Notes under the pieces: generated by a model | Seen by the model: only the letters and a program-made list of their open reading frames with translations | Database searches by the model: none | What the model was told of the DNA's origin: nothing | Part shown: piece by piece, positions 34,438-43,100 of the stretch | Layout of the letters: each line of letters begins with the position of its first letter | Position numbering within the stretch: the first letter of the stretch is position 1 | Assembly (NCBI GenBank): GCA_023053545.1 | Contig: JAKZAN010000094.1 | Span: 48,739-112,738 of the forward strand | Direction of reading: 5' to 3' | Source of the DNA: Lepidurus packardi | Taxonomy: Eukaryota; Arthropoda; Branchiopoda; Notostraca; Triopsidae | Length of the DNA stretch: 64,000 nucleotides | Translations under genes and position numbers: made by a program

Positions 34438-37400
34438 GCCAGCATCGCTCATACCCCTCAATAGGTCCCGTGGCATGTTCTATACCTTCATCAAAGGTTT
34501 GAAAGTGAACGTGGACGAGTACATGAATGGCCCCACAACCCCCGCAGAAAAGAAGCAGAAGCTGGTACGCACTCTTCAAACCCTCGAGACAAAATTCGCC
34601 TCGATCTCCTCCTTGGACGCCAAGATCCTCGACTTAACGCCCCAGGAGGAATTAGAAGAAGAAGAAAAGGCCATCATCCGCTACGAAATCGAATATGAGG
34701 ATTACGTGGTATACCTACAGTCTGGCATCTCCCAACTGCAAGGTATCATCAGTGTACAGCCTCCCCCAAGCGCCGCGGTCCCAGTACCCCCTTACCCAAG
34801 AAAGTCAAAACTTCCCGTACTTAAATTACCTTTTTTTGATGGAAGTCCCATGAACTGGCAGAACTTCTGGGATACGTTTAAGTCCGAGATCCACGGAAAT
34901 ACCGAGTTATCGTCTGTTCATAAATTCCACTACCTCATCGGACAACTCCAAAAGGAAGCAAGGGAGACTGTGAAAGGATTATCCCCCTCTGACGTAACCT
35001 ACACATTGGCCATTGATCTCCTACTCGAACGGTTTGGAAAACCTGAGAAGCTTATCCAGCATCACATCAGAGCCTTACAGGATTTGAAGTTTTCTGCGGA
35101 TTCAGTCTCAGGATTGAAAAGTTTTGTACTCACCCTAGAGCAACATCTGAGAGAACTCGAATCCTTAGGAAGACCCATCAACGATTATGGCGACTTTCTG
35201 GTTTGCCTAATTCAAGACAAGCTACCCTCGACTCTCAAACAAAATATGTATAGAAGTCGTGGTAATTCTTCCTGGGATCTGCTCTCATTGCGTCAAGTCT
35301 TAAAATTAGAACTGGACATCGCCGAATCGTGTGAATCCCCCAAACCCCCCTCCAAACCAATCGACGACAAGCCTAAGTTCCAACCCCACAAGACTCCCGC
35401 GGCCTCAGCCCTACTGACGGCTGCACCGATCAGCCCCAAGTCAGATATGACCTCCAAACCCCCTAAATGTGCGTTTTGCCAAGGACCCCACAAGCCACAA
35501 GACTGTCCGCGGTACCCGACCATTCCCGAACGATTTGCTTTAGCAAAGGAGAAGCGAATGTGTTTCAATTGTCTGGCCCATTCCAGCCACTCCGAGGCTT
35601 CCGAATGTAAATCCAAGTTTCGCTGTATGATATGCAAGCGTGCCCATCATACTAGTCTCCATCTTTCGCGTCCTCCCGCTCCATCTACTCCAGAGAATGA
35701 ACCTGAATCGTTGACAACTGCTATGTCTGTCCACAGCGATTGTTCTTCCTCATCGCAATCTTCCCCGTTACCTCAGCTAGTTTTCCTCAAGATTGCAGAG
35801 GCCCCTGTCATGGTGAATGGTCGGAGCACAACCGCGAACATATTGTTCGATGATGGCGCACAACGGTCTTTCGTAACTGAAGGGTTACTTAAGAAGCTAA
35901 GACACAAGCCTCGCCATTCGCAAACAACCAATCTTCATACCTTCGGAGCACAACCTCAAAAGACCAAGCTACCTACCACCCAAATATCTATCCTCAACCT
36001 TCGTAATGAAGCTCAAGATATTTTAGTGAATGTAGTCCCCAGTATCGTAGCTCCTCTTAATCTTCGCTCGCCTATCAGTATTTCCAGCTACCCGTATCTC
36101 CGAGACCTCCCCTTAGCTCACCCCAACGTAAACCAAGAACTCTTGGAAATTGATGTACTAATCGGAGCTGACCATTCATGGGAATTTATTGAAGACGACG
36201 TCATCCGTGGAAATGGGCCAATCGCAATCCGCTCTACCCTTGGATATTTACTGTCAGGACCCGCGCACACTGGATCACAAACCTCGAATTCGTGCTCCCT
36301 GTTACTGGTTGGTCAAGGACCTTCTCCCGAAGAACGCAACTTGGAAGATTTCTGGCAAATTGAGTCAATTGGTATCACTTCCACAAAACCCGACGACATC
36401 TACCTGCGAGAGTACCCAGATTCCAAAGTGAACCGCCAAGAGGATGGAAGGTATTGCGCTAAGCTTGCCTGGAAGGAAGACCATCCCTCACTTCCCTCAA
36501 ATTTCAACGTTGATAATTCTCGCACAACCAACCTACTGAAGCGCCTTCGAAAAGATCCAAAAACTCTGGAGCAGTACGATTCGATTTTCAAGGAGTACGA
36601 AGAAAGAGGATTCATCGAAAAAGTCAGCAATGAGCTTCCAACTCGACCTTCAAATACCCACTATCTCCCCCATCGCCACGTGGTGAAGGATTCCTTAACC
36701 ACGCCCATTCGCGTCGTATTCGACTGTTCTTGTCAATCGGAGCCAGGTCAACCCAGTCTAAATCACTGTTTGGATCCCGGACCATCCCTTCTCAACGATC
36801 TTTGTGGAATATTACTTCGTTTTAGAGAGCACAAGTTCGTCGTTTCAGCTGATATCGAGAAAGCATTTTTGAACATCACGCTTGCTGAAGAAGATCGCGA
36901 TTTCCTACGTTTCCTATGGCCCAGGAATCCGCCGGATCCGACTTCTCCATTCGATACCTATCGAATTCGAGTCGTGCTTTTTGGTGCCTCCTGCTCTCCG
37001 TTTATTTTGTTAGCGGTTTTGGATAAACATCTAACATCATATAACACCCCCCAGGCTCGAACCCTCAAGAAAAATATATATATGGATAACTTGCTAGACG
37101 GAGCTACCAGCGAAAATCAACTCGTCACTTTATACCACCAATCGCGACACATGTTAGCTGAGGCAAAGATGAACCTGCGAGATTGGTCTACAAATAGTCC
37201 ACTTCTGAGGAAACAGCTAGTCCTAGACCACACATTGTCATCAAGCGCTACGGTTAACATCCTTGGATTAAAGTGGCTTACAGAAACCGATTCCTTCACT
37301 TACCCCTCCTTTGACCTTGGACCCCTTACGCCTAAGCCTACGAAGCGATCAGTACTCCAACAGATAAGCCGGATTTTCGATCCCCTAGGGTTTCTGGGCC

Positions 37401-39727
37401 CCATTACTATTTCTGGCAAGATCCTTATGCAAGGAATCTGGAAAAGTGGAATCGCCTGGGATGAAACACTTCCACCAACCCTACTCCAGTCCTGGTCAGT
37501 CGTCTTAAAAGAGCTCACCCTCATCGAAGGCGTGGAACTCCCTCGCCTCTATGTATCACATCCAAGCGCTGCGACTAGCCTCCACATCTTTGCCGACGCC
37601 AGCCCTCAAGCTTATGGAGTAGTAGCCTATTTGGTTGGTCATCAGGAATCGTCCTTCGTCCTTTCAAAATCACGCGTTGCCCCTCTTAAGACATTGACTC
37701 TTCCTCATCTCGAATTACTTGCCCTACTCTTAGCTTGTCGCCTCGCCACCTATTTAAAGGAAAATCTCCCTTCCGAGTCCCCCAGACCTGTCCATATTTG
37801 GACGGATTCACAAATTGCACTACACTGGGCCACTGGCTCACGTCCTCCACGTCGAGTTCTCGAAAATCGGATTAATGAAATTAAGCGCCTGACTGCGAAC
37901 CTCCAAGCAGAAATTCTACACTGCTCCACCTACGATAATCCAGCAGATCTTCTCACCCGTGGCATATCTTTCACGAAGTTTCAACAATCAACCCTCTGGC
38001 AACATGGACCGGAACTGCTAAAGCACCCGCTATCGGCATCTCCTATATCCCTTAACGTTGCACTCGTGATTCAAACAGACCCCCCATCGGTAACAACCCA
38101 ACCGATAGTGCCGGAGATTTTCTCGCGATTCCGTTCGTGGACCAGATTACTCCATGTGCTCTCCTGGATCTTTAGGTTTTTTACCAAAAGTAGGAATTCC
38201 GCAAAGAGAGTCGGACCCCTTTCAGTAGAAGAATTAAGCTTCACCGAAGAATGGATTTTTCGTCGCACGCAAGAGCTAGATTTCCCTGAAGTTTACGATG
38301 CTTTAGCTTCAACTACGCCCTCAAAAAAAATCGCAATTATCCGTCAACTTGGGCTGTACCTAAGCGAAAAGGGACTCATTCGATGCAAGGGAAGGATACA
38401 GAACGCTTCGCTTCCCATTACTGCTCGTAACCCCCTTTTACTCTCGAATCGTTCATCGATTACCCCCCTGTTAATTCGCCATCACCACGAAGAAACTGTT
38501 CATTCTGGCGCGAATTCCGTGCTTACCTGTCTTCGACAGCGTTTCTGGATTCCCGCCGTTTTACCCGTTGTTAAGCGCGTCATTCGTGAGTGTCTACCCT
38601 GCCAACGACTCAGTAGCACTCCGTATGGCGTAGCCCAAGCTGCTCCGTTACCCCACTTCCGGATCTCTCCTGGCATCCCTTTCGAAGTCACGGGAGTGGA
38701 TTTTCTAGGACCCCTTTTCGTTAAGGATTCGACTTCGGACAAGCAAGAGCTCAAGCAGTACATTTGTTTATTCACTTGTGCAAAAATTCGTGCTGTGCAC
38801 CTAGAATTGGTAAACGATCTCAAGGTTGTGACTTTCCTGCATGCTATGCAGCGTTTCATCTACAGGAAAGGATGTCCTCGGTTGTTAATCTCTGACAATG
38901 CCACCACGTTCGAGGCTGCGTCTAGCTTCCTTTCCAATAACTCTGCTTCTCAAGTCCTACAATCTTACCTCGCAGAGAAGAAGATCGTTTGGAAACACAT
39001 ACCGAAACGAGCTCCCTGGTACGGAGGATTTTGGGAGCGGCTAGTAGGCCTGACCAAGGCCCTGTTGAAGCGTCATTTAGGAAGGGCACGGATTAACAAA
39101 CAAGATCTTGAAACCTTGATTGTCGCTATAGAAACACAATTGAACAATCGACCTCTAACGGCGAACTCTGCCGATTTGAATGATTTAGACCCCTTGACCC
39201 CCTCTCACTTTCTTCATGGACGATTCTTGCCTACCCTATGTTGCACGACTCTTTATGAAGAACCTGAGTATGGAACGCCTGATGACCTGACCAGGTCTTT
39301 CCTCAACCTACAAACAATATTGGGTAGCTTTTGGAAGCGTTGGTCTCAAGAATATCTGACGTCTCTTCGCCAACATCATTCCATCGTCTCCGCGACAAAA
39401 ATTACGGAGCCTAAGATTGGTGAATTAGTCCACATTCATGACGATGGCAAGAGACAATTTTGGAAACTAGGTCTCATTACGGGACTAGAACGTGGGAAAG
39501 ATGGAGTCGTTCGTTCGGTTTCTCTTCGGACTGCTAATGGCACTACGAATCGTCCTATTACTCGTCTCTACCCCTTAGAACTCCAACCAGAAGAAACTTC
39601 TCCCGAAGAGGACGCACCGTCAGCGATACCCAATCCTATACAAGGTGTACGCAAGCGACATCCACGAGAAGCCGCCGAGATAGCTCGCATTCGGATTCGC
39701 AAGATAGCCTCCGACGAAATCGCATAA
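34436..39727 (+). CDS. BEL/Pao Gag-Pol polyprotein, unit 1
   Basis: This 1,763-residue polyprotein is not interrupted by stops or frameshifts. The Gag domain (DUF1759-like) lies near 125-275. Zinc knuckles follow: CX2CX3HX4C at 345-357, a second at 376-391 and a Cys/His cluster at 397-409. The aspartic protease has FDDGAQRSF with D472. The RT starts near 760 (VVFDCS), with D806 in SADIEKAF and YMDN at 882-885. The A17/Pao signature IFDPLG is near 981. RNase H acids are D1054, E1093, D1124 and D1167. The integrase has H1351, H1356, C1386, C1389, then D1422, D1487 and E1534. A DUF5641-like tail occupies 1660-1716. The start is the first ATG after the primer site; a frame-matching GTG three codons upstream lies inside that site. 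This copy has E568, P661 and Y1166, where units 2 and 3 have D, Q and S. No envelope follows. Confidence 0.96.
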   Translation: MPASLIPLNRSRGMFYTFIKGLKVNVDEYMNGPTTPAEKKQKLVRTLQTLETKFASISSLDAKILDLTPQEELEEEEKAIIRYEIEYEDYVVYLQSGISQLQGIISVQPPPSAAVPVPPYPRKSKLPVLKLPFFDGSPMNWQNFWDTFKSEIHGNTELSSVHKFHYLIGQLQKEARETVKGLSPSDVTYTLAIDLLLERFGKPEKLIQHHIRALQDLKFSADSVSGLKSFVLTLEQHLRELESLGRPINDYGDFLVCLIQDKLPSTLKQNMYRSRGNSSWDLLSLRQVLKLELDIAESCESPKPPSKPIDDKPKFQPHKTPAASALLTAAPISPKSDMTSKPPKCAFCQGPHKPQDCPRYPTIPERFALAKEKRMCFNCLAHSSHSEASECKSKFRCMICKRAHHTSLHLSRPPAPSTPENEPESLTTAMSVHSDCSSSSQSSPLPQLVFLKIAEAPVMVNGRSTTANILFDDGAQRSFVTEGLLKKLRHKPRHSQTTNLHTFGAQPQKTKLPTTQISILNLRNEAQDILVNVVPSIVAPLNLRSPISISSYPYLRDLPLAHPNVNQELLEIDVLIGADHSWEFIEDDVIRGNGPIAIRSTLGYLLSGPAHTGSQTSNSCSLLLVGQGPSPEERNLEDFWQIESIGITSTKPDDIYLREYPDSKVNRQEDGRYCAKLAWKEDHPSLPSNFNVDNSRTTNLLKRLRKDPKTLEQYDSIFKEYEERGFIEKVSNELPTRPSNTHYLPHRHVVKDSLTTPIRVVFDCSCQSEPGQPSLNHCLDPGPSLLNDLCGILLRFREHKFVVSADIEKAFLNITLAEEDRDFLRFLWPRNPPDPTSPFDTYRIRVVLFGASCSPFILLAVLDKHLTSYNTPQARTLKKNIYMDNLLDGATSENQLVTLYHQSRHMLAEAKMNLRDWSTNSPLLRKQLVLDHTLSSSATVNILGLKWLTETDSFTYPSFDLGPLTPKPTKRSVLQQISRIFDPLGFLGPITISGKILMQGIWKSGIAWDETLPPTLLQSWSVVLKELTLIEGVELPRLYVSHPSAATSLHIFADASPQAYGVVAYLVGHQESSFVLSKSRVAPLKTLTLPHLELLALLLACRLATYLKENLPSESPRPVHIWTDSQIALHWATGSRPPRRVLENRINEIKRLTANLQAEILHCSTYDNPADLLTRGISFTKFQQSTLWQHGPELLKHPLSASPISLNVALVIQTDPPSVTTQPIVPEIFSRFRSWTRLLHVLSWIFRFFTKSRNSAKRVGPLSVEELSFTEEWIFRRTQELDFPEVYDALASTTPSKKIAIIRQLGLYLSEKGLIRCKGRIQNASLPITARNPLLLSNRSSITPLLIRHHHEETVHSGANSVLTCLRQRFWIPAVLPVVKRVIRECLPCQRLSSTPYGVAQAAPLPHFRISPGIPFEVTGVDFLGPLFVKDSTSDKQELKQYICLFTCAKIRAVHLELVNDLKVVTFLHAMQRFIYRKGCPRLLISDNATTFEAASSFLSNNSASQVLQSYLAEKKIVWKHIPKRAPWYGGFWERLVGLTKALLKRHLGRARINKQDLETLIVAIETQLNNRPLTANSADLNDLDPLTPSHFLHGRFLPTLCCTTLYEEPEYGTPDDLTRSFLNLQTILGSFWKRWSQEYLTSLRQHHSIVSATKITEPKIGELVHIHDDGKRQFWKLGLITGLERGKDGVVRSVSLRTANGTTNRPITRLYPLELQPEETSPEEDAPSAIPNPIQGVRKRHPREAAEIARIRIRKIASDEIA

Positions 39728-39744
39728 CTACAATTCCGGCCGGC

Positions 39745-39751
39745 GGGAGAA
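39745..39751 (+). other. Polypurine tract, unit 1
   Basis: GGGAGAA lies immediately before LTR 2, at the end of CCGGCCGGCGGGAGAA. It is the expected primer for plus-strand DNA synthesis. It is short and preceded by a C. Confidence 0.75.
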
Positions 39752-39986
39752 TGTCGGAAATTCCGATTTCCTCCTTTCTGTCCTATCTCCTTTCTATCCT
39801 ACCTCCTATTCTATTTTTCGCAGCACGCGTTCAATGTTCAGTTTTGTACCCTATCGATCGCTTCTTTCTGTTTTTCAACTTATTGACCCATTCTTTTCGA
39901 TCCACCCTGCACGTGCTGCCAAAGCTAACCTTTCCTTCAGTACTTCTAAACCTTTCTTCTAGTTCTTTCTCTGACATTTGGCCCCC

Positions 39987-39994
39987 TATAAAAG
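39987..39994 (+). promoter_or_regulatory. LTR 2 TATA box
   Basis: TATAAAAG is at the same LTR offset as in LTR 1 and could drive unit 2. Confidence 0.75.
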
Positions 39995-40082
39995 GCAGTC
40001 GGTTTTCGATAGAGGGCAATGTTCCACTGGACCTTGGTGAAAACGCTCTCCTTTTTGTTATGTGCGCTGCCTTGCTGGCAAT

Positions 40083-40088
40083 AATAAA
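40083..40088 (+). terminator. LTR 2 polyadenylation signal
   Basis: AATAAA here could end unit 1 transcripts. Failure to use it would give read-through into unit 2. Confidence 0.6.
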
Positions 40089-40180
40089 AGTCGTAAGATC
40101 GAGCCTGACTTATTCATTTAAAAACACAACGCAGGGTTTAAGTTTCCCCAATCTTTACCTAACCACTATTTCCGACATTT

Positions 40181-40198
40181 TGGTGCCGTGACCAGGAT
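40181..40198 (+). other. Primer-binding site, unit 2
   Basis: The sequence and the three-base spacing from the LTR are the same as in unit 1. Confidence 0.8.
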
Positions 40199-43100
40199 GC
40201 CAGCATCGCTCATACCCCTCAATAGGTCCCGTGGCATGTTCTATACCTTCATCAAAGGTTTGAAAGTGAACGTGGACGAGTACATGAATGGCCCCACAAC
40301 CCCCGCAGAAAAGAAGCAGAAGCTGGTACGCACTCTTCAAACCCTCGAGACAAAATTCGCCTCGATCTCCTCCTTGGACGCCAAGATCCTCGACTTAACG
40401 CCCCAGGAGGAATTAGAAGAAGAAGAAAAGGCCATCATCCGCTACGAAATCGAATATGAGGATTACGTGGTATACCTACAGTCTGGCATCTCCCAACTGC
40501 AAGGTATCATCAGTGTACAGCCTCCCCCAAGCGCCGCGGTCCCAGTACCCCCTTACCCAAGAAAGTCAAAACTTCCCGTACTTAAATTACCTTTTTTTGA
40601 TGGAAGTCCCATGAACTGGCAGAACTTCTGGGATACGTTTAAGTCCGAGATCCACGGAAATACCGAGTTATCGTCTGTTCATAAATTCCACTACCTCATC
40701 GGACAACTCCAAAAGGAAGCAAGGGAGACTGTGAAAGGATTATCCCCCTCTGACGTAACCTACACATTGGCCATTGATCTCCTACTCGAACGGTTTGGAA
40801 AACCTGAGAAGCTTATCCAGCATCACATCAGAGCCTTACAGGATTTGAAGTTTTCTGCGGATTCAGTCTCAGGATTGAAAAGTTTTGTACTCACCCTAGA
40901 GCAACATCTGAGAGAACTCGAATCCTTAGGAAGACCCATCAACGATTATGGCGACTTTCTGGTTTGCCTAATTCAAGACAAGCTACCCTCGACTCTCAAA
41001 CAAAATATGTATAGAAGTCGTGGTAATTCTTCCTGGGATCTGCTCTCATTGCGTCAAGTCTTAAAATTAGAACTGGACATCGCCGAATCGTGTGAATCCC
41101 CCAAACCCCCCTCCAAACCAATCGACGACAAGCCTAAGTTCCAACCCCACAAGACTCCCGCGGCCTCAGCCCTACTGACGGCTGCACCGATCAGCCCCAA
41201 GTCAGATATGACCTCCAAACCCCCTAAATGTGCGTTTTGCCAAGGACCCCACAAGCCACAAGACTGTCCGCGGTACCCGACCATTCCCGAACGATTTGCT
41301 TTAGCAAAGGAGAAGCGAATGTGTTTCAATTGTCTGGCCCATTCCAGCCACTCCGAGGCTTCCGAATGTAAATCCAAGTTTCGCTGTATGATATGCAAGC
41401 GTGCCCATCATACTAGTCTCCATCTTTCGCGTCCTCCCGCTCCATCTACTCCAGAGAATGAACCTGAATCGTTGACAACTGCTATGTCTGTCCACAGCGA
41501 TTGTTCTTCCTCATCGCAATCTTCCCCGTTACCTCAGCTAGTTTTCCTCAAGATTGCAGAGGCCCCTGTCATGGTGAATGGTCGGAGCACAACCGCGAAC
41601 ATATTGTTCGATGATGGCGCACAACGGTCTTTCGTAACTGAAGGGTTACTTAAGAAGCTAAGACACAAGCCTCGCCATTCGCAAACAACCAATCTTCATA
41701 CCTTCGGAGCACAACCTCAAAAGACCAAGCTACCTACCACCCAAATATCTATCCTCAACCTTCGTAATGAAGCTCAAGATATTTTAGTGAATGTAGTCCC
41801 CAGTATCGTAGCTCCTCTTAATCTTCGCTCGCCTATCAGTATTTCCAGCTACCCGTATCTCCGAGACCTCCCCTTAGCTCACCCCAACGTAAACCAAGAT
41901 CTCTTGGAAATTGATGTACTAATCGGAGCTGACCATTCATGGGAATTTATTGAAGACGACGTCATCCGTGGAAATGGGCCAATCGCAATCCGCTCTACCC
42001 TTGGATATTTACTGTCAGGACCCGCGCACACTGGATCACAAACCTCGAATTCGTGCTCCCTGTTACTGGTTGGTCAAGGACCTTCTCCCGAAGAACGCAA
42101 CTTGGAAGATTTCTGGCAAATTGAGTCAATTGGTATCACTTCCACAAAACCCGACGACATCTACCTGCGAGAGTACCAAGATTCCAAAGTGAACCGCCAA
42201 GAGGATGGAAGGTATTGCGCTAAGCTTGCCTGGAAGGAAGACCATCCCTCACTTCCCTCAAATTTCAACGTTGATAATTCTCGCACAACCAACCTACTGA
42301 AGCGCCTTCGAAAAGATCCAAAAACTCTGGAGCAGTACGATTCGATTTTCAAGGAGTACGAAGAAAGAGGATTCATCGAAAAAGTCAGCAATGAGCTTCC
42401 AACTCGACCTTCAAATACCCACTATCTCCCCCATCGCCACGTGGTGAAGGATTCCTTAACCACGCCCATTCGCGTCGTATTCGACTGTTCTTGTCAATCG
42501 GAGCCAGGTCAACCCAGTCTAAATCACTGTTTGGATCCCGGACCATCCCTTCTCAACGATCTTTGTGGAATATTACTTCGTTTTAGAGAGCACAAGTTCG
42601 TCGTTTCAGCTGATATCGAGAAAGCATTTTTGAACATCACGCTTGCTGAAGAAGATCGCGATTTCCTACGTTTCCTATGGCCCAGGAATCCGCCGGATCC
42701 GACTTCTCCATTCGATACCTATCGAATTCGAGTCGTGCTTTTTGGTGCCTCCTGCTCTCCGTTTATTTTGTTAGCGGTTTTGGATAAACATCTAACATCA
42801 TATAACACCCCCCAGGCTCGAACCCTCAAGAAAAATATATATATGGATAACTTGCTAGACGGAGCTACCAGCGAAAATCAACTCGTCACTTTATACCACC
42901 AATCGCGACACATGTTAGCTGAGGCAAAGATGAACCTGCGAGATTGGTCTACAAATAGTCCACTTCTGAGGAAACAGCTAGTCCTAGACCACACATTGTC
43001 ATCAAGCGCTACGGTTAACATCCTTGGATTAAAGTGGCTTACAGAAACCGATTCCTTCACTTACCCCTCCTTTGACCTTGGACCCCTTACGCCTAAGCCT

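Larger units (their letters stand above)
39752..40177 (+). repeat. BEL/Pao LTR 2 (internal, shared)
   Basis: This LTR is 426 bp and has the same conceptual translation in two frames as LTR 1. It is the 3' LTR of unit 1 (purine tract to its left) and the 5' LTR of unit 2 (primer site to its right). No target duplication lies on either side. Confidence 0.97.

Noticed and set aside
34070-34579. Short minus-strand ORFs in and next to LTR 1, repeated at the other LTRs
   Set aside because: They repeat only because the LTRs and gag start are repeated. No start context or similarity supports them.
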